64,000 bases of DNA from NCBI GenBank assembly GCA_963556145.1, contig OY744472.1, forward strand, positions 1,674,001 to 1,738,000, read 5' to 3'. The position numbers and the translations under genes are program-made. How positions within the stretch are numbered: position 1 is the stretch's first letter; each line of letters starts with the position of its first letter. This document shows, piece after piece, positions 12,694 through 23,222 of this stretch. The notes beneath the pieces were generated by a model. The model saw only the letters and a program-made list of their open reading frames with translations. It was not told the origin of the DNA and searched no databases. This DNA comes from Hygrocybe punicea. Lineage: Eukaryota > Basidiomycota > Agaricomycetes > Agaricales > Hygrophoraceae.

Positions 12694-13599
12694 GAAATGA
12701 AGATATATGATATACAACTATATACGTACTGATTCTGGGTTGTTAGGGACATTGCATTGTGACTAGGAACAATTCCAGAGGCGGAATCCAGAGCAGAATC
12801 GATGGAATCAAGCGGAATCAAACAGAATCAATGATATAGGAATAGGAATGGTCAGGAATAAAGTGGGATATGAAGGCAATACGGATCCACACGATCCAGA
12901 GCCTCTACAATGGATCTCATGGATTATGAATAGCGAAGGGAAGGGCACATATTTATCCTTGATATCAAGGGCGATGGCTTTACTGTGGAATTGCTGGAGA
13001 TACTGGCGACCAACATGAATTTGCGAATCTGTTTTTTATTGTAAGAACCTGGCCCAAATCAGAGACAAATCAATCTCACATCTGGAAGAAGAAATCATAT
13101 GAATCAAATTGGCTATGATGGGTTTTACAGAACATCATGCCATCACATGGTTCATGACAAGGAGTAGCTTTGGCCTGCTGGGGATCCAATGTTGGTGCTT
13201 GAGGTCGTTCCACTGTCTCACATTAACCCCTGGAGGACTCACATGCAGTTTTGACTTACAATCTCGAATCCGTGATAATGTGGCAATGCTCTATAATTCT
13301 TCTACCAAGATCCCCACAGATGATGCAGTGAGACTCTCTGAGAAACTGGTCTCATTGATTTAATCTGGTGGTGGTGGTCAACAAAGCTGACAATGCATGG
13401 TCTGACCAACGGTATCCAGAGGGTGGTCCATTTGGTGGGAGAGGAAGTTTGAATGTGGATAGACGTGTTATGGTGGTTAACACAATAACAGTGAAGCTCA
13501 ATATTGTCTCTTGGCAAGCTCAATGTCAATGAACCTGCGGATCCTGATTGCAGCCTTTGCCCACTTTTTACACCGTTAACTGCTTTTTCCCCATGTTTT
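12694..13599. other. No supported gene
   Basis: Short open frames only (longest 13109-13363), with no recognisable product. Confidence 0.4.
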
Positions 13600-15312
13600 C
13601 GACCATGGAAGACTTGGCTGTAAACCCCACACCAGATAAAGACCGAAAATGAGGCTTTGCACTGTCAACAGATGGCCAACTGCCCTCCCACTCTTCCTAA
13701 TTGCCCACCATGCTGCCCTATGACCAACAACCCCCCACTCCCCATTTTAACTCCAACCCCGGCTCACATCTCCATTGCTTTCTCTCTTCCATGTTTTTGC
13801 TGCACCTGGCAGGCCTCCTAATTATCGCCTGGGATGCTGACCTGTGACCATAACCCCCACCCCAACATTTTTCTCTAACCATACTCATTTCAGCCATCGA
13901 CTGCAAGCTCGCATGAACTCTCTGCACCTCCTGCACCTCCTCGCTAGTGAAATTGTGAGGGTTTGGGGTTGTGGGAGCCTGCAATGCCAAATTGTAGCCA
14001 ACCCCTTCCCCAACTTTTTTTCTCCCACCCCAGCTCATAACCCCACTGATTTCCCTGCATGCCTGCTTGCTTGCAAAATTGAGACAGATTGCTGTCAGAA
14101 TCACCCACGATGCCAATGTGACCAATGACCCCACCCTACTTTTGGCTCTAGAACCCCCCCCAATTTCACCCTGGCACAATTTCACTGCACCCCTGGCACT
14201 TCCTTGCTCATGGAATCTAAAGGGCTTAGGGTCTCGATGCTGACTTGTAACCAAGCACCCCACCAATTTTTTTTCTCCAGCCATGGCTCATTTTCACCAC
14301 AGATAAACACTTCCCACGACTTCCCTGTACCCTTCACACTGCCTTTCCAGTGTTACAGAGAGTTTAGGGGGTGCCAACAGCCTGCGTCACTCCCCTTTAT
14401 ATTTTCTAACCAACACAGCCTCCTTTGCATGGATTTCAACCTACTATGGCCCTGTGCCCCCCACACTGCCATTTTGGCATTACTGAGAGCTATAGGGCTG
14501 CATGAAGTCCTCATTGCCGACTTGTCTCCATTCACCCTTTTTCCAGCCAACACCGGCTCTTTCCTGCATGGATTTTGACCTCCTATGATCTCCCACACAC
14601 CCCGCAGCTTGTTTCTGGCCAAAACGATAGTATGGAAAATGCCTCACGCCCATGTTGCCAACACCCATCACTTTTTCACCACCTAGCACTCTTTTTCCCA
14701 CCAGAGTTCTGCCACCCATGATGTTATTGGACTGCCTGCATGTTTTTTTCTAACCCAAACGAATGGATGGAGCCTGCCAAAAGCTCACCCACTGACCAGT
14801 CACCCACCTCCAACTTTTTTCATCACCACCACTCCCCTCCCCAATTTCGACTACCCACGACATGACTGGACCCCCCGCACCTCATTTCTAATGCAAATGA
14901 GAGGGTGAAGCATGTCAAAAGCCCACATTGCTGACCAGTGAACAACTTCCCCTCCCACTTTTTCAACATCCACCACTCTTTGATTTCAACCCCCCCCTGC
15001 ACCTTGTTTATGCAGAGCTTGGGGTGTACCAAATGCCCACAGTCTGGACCAATAATCAACCCTGCTCCCACTCTTTGTATTGCCCACCACTACTCTCTTC
15101 CCCTGTTTTCAATTGCCTCCGACTTCACTTGACCCCCTGCACTTTGTTTATGTCAAAAATGAGAAGTTGGGGCCTGCCAAGCACATGCATCCTATTTCCT
15201 CCATTCCTTCTGTCCTTCCACCGGCTTTCTTTGACCTCCTCCCCAGCTGCCATCGCTTCCACTGGCCCCCTCACTTTGACCTCCCATTCAGGCACCTCCA
15301 ACTCCACTTGCT
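13600..15312. repeat. Degenerate ~130-bp tandem array, strongly strand-asymmetric
   Basis: About twelve diverged units spaced roughly 110-145 bp apart (anchors such as ATGCTGACCTGTGACC near 13705, 13831, 13977, 14104, 14231, 14376, 14499, 14648, 14780, 14917 and 15028). Each has a C-rich block, then a CACTTTTTT-like run, then CCCTGCA. The plus strand is markedly pyrimidine-rich, which leaves long frames open by chance; I regard none as genes. The array is cut at its right end by an H3 element. Confidence 0.7.
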
Positions 15313-15320
15313 ACTGCAAG

Positions 15321-15622
15321 TAGTGTATTGCATGGGTAACCCCCGGGCATTTTTGGCTGTACCCGTACCTGTACCTGTACCTATACCCGTGGCAAAACCC
15401 GCGGGTTTAACCCGTCATTTTAAGCCCCGGATGGTCCAAGGCGGTCAAGTATTGAGCTAGATATGCTCAAAATACTCCAATAAGGTATTTTGATCATATC
15501 TAGCTCAATACTTGACCGTTTTGGATGATCCAGGGCTTAAAAAAAAAGCTGGTGGGTCCAGGAATCCGTACCTGTACCTGTGGAAAAACCCGCAGGTTTA
15601 CCCGTACCTGTGCAATGCACTA
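15321..15622. mobile_element. H3 hAT-type element (302 bp)
   Basis: Flanked by a perfect 8-bp TSD ACTGCAAG (15313-15320 and 15623-15630). The ends are TAGTGTATTGCATGGGTA and the inverse of TAGTGCATTGCACAGGTA. Inside are repeated CCCGTACCTGTACC motifs near both ends and a central palindrome (about 15420-15475 against 15482-15540). Non-autonomous. Confidence 0.9.
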
Positions 15623-15630
15623 ACTGCAAG

Positions 15631-16394
15631 TGCATCTTTCTATGTCACCATTGTTTAGCATTGCAGATATGGGTAGGAGGGATTTACTTCCCATTTTATT
15701 TGCTTGTGTTTCGTATTTCCGTATGACAAGAAACAAGAATGACGACAACAAAAGTGAAACAAATTATTGCTGTTTTCAGAATGCATGACAAATAAATCTT
15801 TCAAAGAACAAAGGACGATAATCATGGGAAAGTTTCTATATATGGTAGCACTGGTAAGTGTTTACTTGAGTCAATACCGGACGATGAAGAGGAGATCAAC
15901 GAGGGCTGTACATGTTCAGCAATTCTTTCATTCAAGGCTATTGACATTGTACACAGGGGGCTACAGTAACCACAACGATGGGAAAGGGTTCACATTCACT
16001 GTCCAGTTCACAGTGCTACCATATATAGAAATTTTCCCACAATTATCGTCCTTCGTTTCTTTGATTGAGTTTAAAAAATAATTTTACTCAAGTCTAATAG
16101 ACGAGAGCTTTTCTGCTGCATGCGATTTCACTGTATCCCCTTCAATGGCATAATTCCCTCACACAGGCATACCTCCTTTCTAACAAAGTGTAACCCTACC
16201 CTTTGAGTGAACCCAAGCTCGCGCCGAGAAACAGGAGTTTGTCTCACCCTCATTTCTCTCACCGCATTGGTTCACCCAGGTAGTGTATCCCTCTTTCTCT
16301 GTGGGCCATACTTACCACATTGGCTCACCAGGAGTAGAGGATTATTTTTTATTCTCTTTTTCATATCTGAATAAATTCCATCAAATATCTTTTT
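15631..16394. other. No supported gene; 5′ flank of the DIRS gag
   Basis: No domain-bearing frame. The region directly precedes the gag-like reading frame at 16395 and could hold the DIRS terminal repeat, but I could not find its mate. Confidence 0.35.
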
Positions 16395-18186
16395 ATGACT
16401 TCTCGCACCAATGCAGACTCAGGGTCTTCACAGAGACATACCAGAATGGAATCCCTCATGCACACATCAAATTCACAAGCACCATCACAGCTTTCCAGTA
16501 AAGCACCACGAGAAGAAGCTATCTCTTCTGAGGCGAATGTATCTACAACCCCAGAATTCCTTGCTAGACCGGACATCACTTGACAATGCGAACTCATTCT
16601 CAACACATTCAGGAGAGGAGCTACCTCCAAGTCTGATGCTTTCCTTACTCCCACAGATACAATCACTGGATCTAGGGAACTCAACAGCGCAGGAAGCAGT
16701 GCTCTCCTGTCCTACCTCACCGTGCTCGACAGGTACGACTCAACAACCAACACCATTCCTGGACCATTTATCTGCGACCAAATCGACTCACCGTGCCCTG
16801 TTTCTCCACAACCAGATAAAGCTCACGCTCCTGGACCAGATGAAACTGGTGTTATTGGACAGGTTGAAACCCACATTATTGGCCAGGATGAAACCCACGC
16901 TGCTAGACCAGATCCATCTCGTGCATCCTTGGTGGAATGAGACAGCAAACCAAAATGAAGGAGAGTCGATGACTCCTAGTGAAATGCAGGGGTTTACCCA
17001 CCATGTATAATGCATTTGATTTGGTATTTTTATTACATTATGAATTCTTGGAAAAGTACTGATGTTTTTACATAATGAGGTGAATATAATACATACCTAC
17101 AAGTTTGATTATCCAGGGGTACAAAAATTCTCAATGTAATCATATCTAATTCTGCTTTTAAAGCCCAGGGGTACAAAATACCCCTCAAACTCCAAATGGT
17201 CCAAGTTTTCAGGGTATTTTGTATCCCTGGGCTTTAAAAGCAGAATTAGATATGATTGCATTGAGAATTTTTGTACCCCTGGATAATCAAACTTGTAGGT
17301 ATGTATTATATTCACCTCATTATGTAAAAACATCAGTACTTTTCCAAGAATTCATAATGTAATAAAAATACCAAATCAAATGCATTATACATGGCAGGTA
17401 AACCCCTGCATTTCACTAATGACTCCGCCCTTCCTTGGACCATCGCGAATATTATTGGGGATGCCATACTCAAACCTGAGCTCGCCAAGACACATCGTCT
17501 CCTCCTCGAATTCTCAAAAGACTTCAAATATGTGCTCAGTTCGCTACTCAACTCCATGAGCCATATCTCCTTCCCAGAGTCCAAGTGGACAGCTCTCATC
17601 AAAGGCCAATCTATCAACCTCAATGCGGTCATCACCCACCACCACTCTGTCTCTCACAACACTTGGACATCCAAAAAACTCAGTGATGGCATTGAACTCC
17701 GCTTCAGCTTGTCCAACCCTATCAAATCCATCAAGACTATTGGAGAATGGGTCATCGCCTGGGGCAAAACCTCTGAACCTACTCTTTGGGTGTTTCCCCA
17801 CTGGGACCGGGAACTCCAACACTATCAACACTACATACTTGAGCTCTTCAACAGTGCCCACCTGTCAGTTCATGAGAAAATCATCCTCCTCAATCGTAAA
17901 ATCCAAACCGAAGTCGCATCTCACAGGGACCTCCTACTTAACAATTTCTCCTTGTTTTCACACTGGGAATGGTCCTACCTCTCCAAATTTGGTACCAGAT
18001 TCCTCGTGTCCCCTCAGGCGACCAGACAAGACACTCGAGTGGTTTCAGGTAGCCACGCCCGTGCCCACAATGACACTAAAAAGAAGTCAGAGCCTTGCCG
18101 ACATTTCAACGATGGCATCTGCCCTTTGACATTGTCCCAGTGCCACTACGCTCACGTCTGCTCCACATGCCATTGCGCGAACTGTT
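16395..18186 (+). pseudogene. Gag-like ORF1 of a DIRS-type retrotransposon, broken
   Basis: One frame runs from the ATG at 16395 to TTAG near 18186, interrupted by three TGA codons (16581, 16938, 16956) and by a 442-bp H4 element plus its 8-bp TSD; because 450 is divisible by three, the frame is kept on both sides. The N-terminal third is Ser/Thr/Pro-rich. The C-terminal part (from 17427) has a globular segment with conserved Trp residues and ends in a CCCH zinc-finger-like motif, C-x7-C-x6-C-x3-H, then C-x2-C-x2-C. Proteins of this layout accompany DIRS-type elements in basidiomycetes and are thought to be nucleic-acid-binding Gag proteins. All three stops would be Arg if CGA. The frame is truncated at the H3-type sequence that starts at 18187. 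Assignment to the RT and recombinase remnants downstream is inferred from order, strand and family. Confidence 0.7.
16977..17418. mobile_element. H4 foldback hAT-type MITE (442 bp) inside gag
   Basis: A nearly perfect palindrome with arms of about 215 bp (16977-17196 and 17206-17418) and ends TAGTGAAATGCAGGGG and inverse. A perfect 8-bp TSD ATGACTCC lies at 16969-16976 and 17419-17426. A transcript would fold into one long hairpin. Confidence 0.93.
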
Positions 18187-19352
18187 AGGCAATGACATGG
18201 GTATGGGTAACCTGCACGGGTTGCAGGTACGGGTACTGACGGGTACGGGTATGGGTTACCTTTTTTGGACCTGGGCAAAACCCATACCCATGAGCGTGGG
18301 TCTTGGTATACCCGCAGGTATTGGCCCAAACAGAGCCACACACAACTTCACGGGAACTCAACACAAATACCAGCATCAACAACGACACCCAGCAATGCAT
18401 CCGCGCCCCCACAGACTGCCCCACGCATGCATACATCCGCGACAACACAGACGACGCCGATAGCCACCACTTCCATGGCAACACAACACCAACTGCCTTC
18501 CAAACGGCCCCATCCTTGCGCGAAACCGTGTCCCAGCATGACACTACATGCCCACTGCAAGAAACAACAGCAACCACATTGCACAATGCCCCACTGTCAA
18601 TAGTGCCCCAATGCGAACCTCCGTGCCCAAAACCCAACAGGAGACACATCACATGCCCGCATCAGCCCCAAACACACCGTCCCCACTGCAAAACGCGTCT
18701 GAACGCATCTCAAGTCCCACCCCAGCCCCAAACCCCGTGCCCATGCAAGAAAACACATTCAAACACATCCCAGACAATGGTCCCACAACACCCAACCATT
18801 TGATGCCCACACAGGCCCCAAAGCCCATGCCCGTGCAACAGAACATGCCCAAACGCGCCCCAGACCCCGTTCCCCCCCCAAGTACATGCCCACATGCGCC
18901 CACAATCACAACAGCACCGTCCAGATGCCGCAACTGTGAACGCCATGGCTAAATGGCGTTGAAATGCAGGCTGACGCATACATGACGACGGAGGAGGATA
19001 AGAGGGAGGGGAGAATGGGAGATGGTGTGAGGAACAAGGAGACGGATATGATGGGCAAGGGTCTCTCACCCACGAGAACCCAACCCGTCACGTGGTTCCC
19101 AGCCCCCCCACTCCTCGCATTTGCACAGCACCACGTCAATTGATGTGCGTGTCAGCAACGTGAGGTAGATGTGGGCTGGAACCCACGAGGTTTCCTGCAT
19201 GGGTCAATACCTGCACCCGACCCGCCGCTACCTGCCATCTACCTGCTGAAACAAGACCCATGGGTAGACGGGTATGGGTTGGAGTGGGTGTGGGTGCAGG
19301 TTGGCCTCAGGACACCCGTGGGTATACCTGTGTCATTGCCTATGGACCATAC
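18187..19352. mobile_element. H3-type element carrying a gag-derived fragment
   Basis: The ends TAGGCAATGACATGGGTA (left) and the inverse of TAGGCAATGACACAGGTA (right) match each other, and GGGTACGGGTA-type motifs lie next to both. No 8-bp TSD is present: left flank CGAACTGT, right flank TGGACCAT. The interior (about 18325-19050) resembles the C-terminal half of the gag gene at 31468-33609: ACCGTCCA followed 12 bases later by CCGCAACTG(C/T)GAACGCC occurs at 18916/18928 and 32905/32917, and AAACGCGCC...CCCCGTTCCC also occurs in both. It is therefore a non-autonomous element that has picked up part of a gag gene, or a chimaera of two elements. Confidence 0.65.
19111..19168. repeat. Nested palindrome module (copy 1, in H3-type element)
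   Basis: Outer arms CCTCGCAT... and ...CGTGAGG enclose the inner palindrome CACGTCAATTGATGTG (19132-19147). This is a diverged member of the module shared by H2 and H3 elements; the best copy is at 22171. Confidence 0.6.
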
Positions 19353-19970
19353 GTTATGAGTCCCTATAAGGGAATCATTCTATATGGTGGATTTTTCAAC
19401 TCAGGGTCACACTCTAATTTGCCAAGCCGTGGGAACAATTTTTCCAAACTGTGGGAACAATTTTGAAGCCCTGGTAGTGTTGCCACAGCTATAGCCGATG
19501 TTTTATGAAAATTTGCCTTTTTAGGCTAGTAAAATTAGCTGAAATTATGAAAATATTTGAGGAGATGGGCGAAGCCAAAAGCTGGGGGGTCACTTAAGGG
19601 TGCTAAGAATTTGGTGCTCAATCTTCAGAGTTATTCAACCATAGCTGTTGAGTCTAGTCAGCTACCGTCCAACAGCTATTCCTGAAGAACTCTGAGAATT
19701 GAGCCCCCAATTCTTAGCACCCTTAAGTGACCCCTCAGCTTTTGGCTTTGCCCATCTCCTCAAATATTTTCATAATTTTGGCTAATTTTACTAGCCTAAA
19801 AAGGCAATTTTTCAAAACACATCGGCTATAGCCGTGGCAACACTAAGCCCTGGGAATAACTATGAAACCGTGTGACTGGGCAGAGTTGAGTGTGAGAATT
19901 TGTTGTCCCAATCAGCAAGAACAATAAGGCAGCCAGATCACAGCAGCCAATGTGGAAATGGGTAGTGTTA
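19353..19970. repeat. Dispersed repeat R1, inverted copy, split by an H1 element
   Basis: Reverse-complement counterpart of 9720-9957, continuous once the H1 element 19475-19845 and one TSD are removed. It abuts the right end of the H3-type element. No coding potential. Confidence 0.75.
19475..19845. mobile_element. H1 hAT-type MITE (371 bp), copy 2
   Basis: Perfect 8-bp TSD AGCCCTGG at 19467-19474 and 19846-19853. The ends are TAGTGTTGCCACAGC and the inverse of TAGTGTTGCCACGGC. Comparison with the uninterrupted R1 copy near 9835 confirms the insertion point. Confidence 0.95.
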
Positions 19971-20069
19971 TATCATTTTGGTATTGCAATTGCAATCGGT
20001 TTCTTATAATAATCACATGCATTGGTAATGCAATGCACCATGTATGAATGAACAATATGTCAGTGGTAT

Positions 20070-20880
20070 CTGTCATGTAGCTATATCTACTGTGTGTATT
20101 AGAATTGTTGATAATGAAAAGAGGTCGAACAGTGTTCATTGTACACCGGTCACACAGGTCCAGAGGTGTTCGGTGAGTGTTCGGTAGGTGTCCCAGCCTT
20201 AATCTGGGCATTCCCCTTGCACAAACATCTGTACAAACAATGTATTGGATGTATCTGTAATGTAGATGCATGTACAATGTGCATTAGAATTAGTGATAAT
20301 GCAAGCAGTGACTATTTGTCACACAGGTCCAAAGGTGTTCGGTAAGTGTTCGGTAGGTGTTCCAGTTTTCATCTGAGACATTCCCAATGCGCAAACCACT
20401 GTATGAACAGCACATTGGATGTGTCTGTGATGTAGCAATATTTAATATGCACTTTGAAATCATTAACAATGCAAGCAGTGCTTACTCATTTAACAGGTAG
20501 AACAATGTATCAGAAAGCATTCAGCAAGCTTCCCAGGTATAATATGGTCTTCCAGCTTCAATGCTGGGCAATGCCATTGTACAAACAGTAGTATGACCTG
20601 TATATTGGACAGGTCTGTACTATTGCTATATAACCTTGCAATGCACATCATACTTAATACATTCTCAATACTGGTAGATATTGGTTGGCCGAGGTTGGCT
20701 GGCCCACTTCAAGTGGGAATTGTCCATCTCGGCTGACCCACGTTTCATGGAAAAGATACGCTGAAAGGGTTCAAACAGTAGTATGACCGGTATATTGGAT
20801 GGGTCTGTACTATTAATACATAACCTTGCAATGCACTTCATACTTAATACATAATCAATACTGGTAAAATAGGCTGAATG
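20070..20880. repeat. Degenerate ~170-bp tandem array
   Basis: Units are anchored on GGTGTTCGGT(G/A)AGTGTTCGGTAGGTG near 20165 and 20334, a decayed unit near 20505, and a clear duplication of about 90 bp (20590-20680 and 20770-20870, both with CAGTAGTATGACC). No coding potential. Confidence 0.65.
20683..20770 (-). repeat. Copy of a dispersed GGCCGA-rich repeat
   Basis: Inverse match to about 44896-45000: both carry CCCACTTCAAGTGGGAATTG-like and CATCTCGGCTGACCCA blocks and end at GCTGAAAGGG. It interrupts the 170-bp tandem array, so it is a later insertion. Confidence 0.7.
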
Positions 20881-21124
20881 GTTTTCAGCAAATCATTGGG
20901 CCAGTGGCCCAGGCACAGTATGCAGCATTGCAGTGCAACAGACACTGTCTGTTCCATAAATTCCATGCATGCATGCCACACCTATCTTGATAATGTGTGC
21001 TGGAAATGGTTCAGGTGTCCAATACTCATCAAACTGTTTGACAAGAACATTGCATCACCAATTTCCCAGCTTCATTTAATCTGCAGCATTGCCAGTGTAC
21101 ACAAGCTGAACCAGTCATACTGTA

Positions 21125-21503
21125 CCAATTCGGTCAGTTCACCTGTCACGCGTCACGCTTGACCTCAGACCGGTGAAAAATCACGCTGTGTCACACATCA
21201 CACAGAAGATCGGTGAATTGATCAAACCATTTCCTTTTTAAGTAATTGTATCTGGGGGGTTTGTTGTTGATATAGGCATCATTAATGGCTGTTTGTGAAC
21301 TCTGTGTAGCCTGGGGGATTTTGAAAGTAAGAAGTGAATACACAGAGAGATTGGGGCTTGGCAAATATGTGTCAAGATCTTGGATTTGAGCATTGAGAAC
21401 GGTGAAGTTTGCTTGATGTCACGCATCACCTCCACTTATGGTGAATTGGCCAATTCACTGGCAGCGTCACGCGTCACACCTACCGGTGAATTGACAGAAT
21501 TGG
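21125..21503. mobile_element. Tc1/mariner-like MITE (379 bp)
   Basis: Terminal inverted repeats begin CCAATTCGGTCAGTTCACC and the inverse of CCAATTCTGTCAATTCACC, with a TA dinucleotide on each side (21123-21124 and 21504-21505), the TSD expected for Tc1/mariner. Inside the ends both sides carry GTCACGCGTCACGC-type motifs. No transposase. Confidence 0.75.
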
Positions 21504-21505
21504 TA

Positions 21506-21986
21506 CAGTATTGTTGATTCTGGTACTCATCAAAACCAGCAATCTTATCAAAGTGATTCCAATAGCAGTGCAATTGGTATCATTGTGCATGGGATTATTT
21601 CTGCAGTACTCACAGGAGGTTGTTCCTGACCTGACAAGTAATTCAGATACTTAGCATTTCTGGATATAGTTACTACACATTCTGTAAAATCTTCAGAGTA
21701 ACTATGACTAATAATAAAGTAGTAAGGTAGTTAGTTATATATCTGCCAACTTAAACACTGCAAACTTGATATGAAATATGTCAGTTTGGGATCTGATATT
21801 GGGTCATGACAAATTGGAAGGAACAGGATATAATGAATTAATATCATTGTAGTATGGTATCAGAATGGTATCTGACTAGCATCAGTATGTAATAATAAAG
21901 GAAATATCAATAACTTCACAAATATTTATTATCATAGAAGGGTAATAATACTGTATTATTTGTATACTCTCATTACTAAAAAGGGA
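21506..21986. other. No supported gene
   Basis: AT-rich filler between two elements, with no frame or repeat that I recognise. Confidence 0.4.
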
Positions 21987-23141
21987 TAGGGTGTAGCATG
22001 GGTTACCCGCGGGTCCCCAGGCCGAACACCATACCCATACCCGCAGACACTGCACCCGTCACAGGTCCGGGTCTGCATCACCTGCCATCGGACACAGGTA
22101 TAGTGGTTACCCACGTCACCGCACGGGTAGCGGGTGGGGGCTTGTCCCACTCCGTCCTGGTCATTGTTGACCTCGCGAATGCCTCGCCATGTCAATTGAC
22201 ATGCGGCTGATGCGGTTCGCGAGGTCATTTGAGGGGGCCATGGTCCTGCCAACATTGTTGTTGACAGCCCCATGGCCCTCCACCCCCTGGCCCATTCTTG
22301 TCCCACGTCGCATCGTTGCCAACCTCATCACCGTTGGCCAATCGGCTGGCATCGTCGTGGCTGTCATCGTCGTGGCCGTCGTTGTCCCGGCCGTTGTCGT
22401 CATGGCCGTCACCGTCGTGGCTGTCATCGTCCTGGCCATTGTCGTCCCAGCTGTCGTCATCGTGGCCGTTGTCGTCCCGGCTGTCATCGTCCTGGCCATT
22501 GTCGTCCCAGCTATCGTCATCGTGGCCGTTGTCGTCCTGGCCATCATCGCTCTGGCCCTCGTCATCGTCCGGGCCTTTGTCGTCCACGTCCACGTCGCCC
22601 TGTCCGTGTTGCCCTGTCTGTGTTGCCCTGTCTGCGTTGCCCTGGCCACATCACCCTGTCCGCATCACCCTCATCACCGTCGCCATGCTGTCGCGAGGTC
22701 TTCGTGTGTGTCTCCGTGCTGGAGACCTCGCAAACACGCGTCAACGTCGTTTGCAAGGTGTGGACTGGAAGGCAGGGGGTTAGCCGATGTCGGTGGTGAA
22801 TGATTCGGGCACGTACCTGTGCTGGTAAGTGGGCGCACCACTCTCCCAGCCGTTTCCCTTTGTCACCATGTTGTTGTTGCTGTTGTTGGTTGGTGTGGTG
22901 GTGGTGGCGGCGGCGGTTTGGGTATAACTGAATTATTAGATATGTTAAATGAATGAATTAAAAGTATTAAAAAAACATACCTTTGGGGCTTGCGGCCCTC
23001 TGTGCTAACCCGTGGATAACCGTCTACCATGGGTAAGGGTGTGCGGTAGTACACGGGTTGCCAAATTGGGACACCGTACCCGTACCCGATCAACCCACAG
23101 CCCGAAAACCGCGGGTTTACCCGAACCCGTGCTATACCCTA
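21987..23141. mobile_element. H3 hAT-type element (1155 bp)
   Basis: Perfect 8-bp TSD AAAAGGGA at 21979-21986 and 23142-23149. The ends are TAGGGTGTAGCATGGGTT and the inverse of TAGGGTATAGCACGGGTT, followed by CCCGTACCC-type motifs. Inside is a GTCGTGGCTGTCATC-like 15-bp tandem array (about 22340-22600), open in most frames; the long Val/Ala/Asp-rich frames there are low-complexity and not genes. Confidence 0.93.
22171..22224. repeat. Nested palindrome module (copy 2, best preserved)
   Basis: Outer arms CCTCGCGAA (22171-22179) and TTCGCGAGG (22216-22224) are perfect inverted repeats; centred between them is the 16-bp perfect palindrome CATGTCAATTGACATG (22188-22203). A related imperfect palindrome (ACCTCGCAAAC / GTTTGCAAGGT) follows near 22726-22760 in the same element. 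Confidence 0.85.
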
Positions 23142-23222
23142 AAAAGGGACAAGTAACCTGCCATGCAAAGCAATGGCCCACACCCCACTAGTCCTCTTCC
23201 TGCACCAGCATGAAGACCTGAT

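Noticed and set aside
22161..22803. Overlapping long frames on both strands (Val/Ala-, Asp/Gly- and Arg/His-rich)
   Set aside because: They come from a 15-bp tandem array inside an H3 element; all frames are open and none has domain content.
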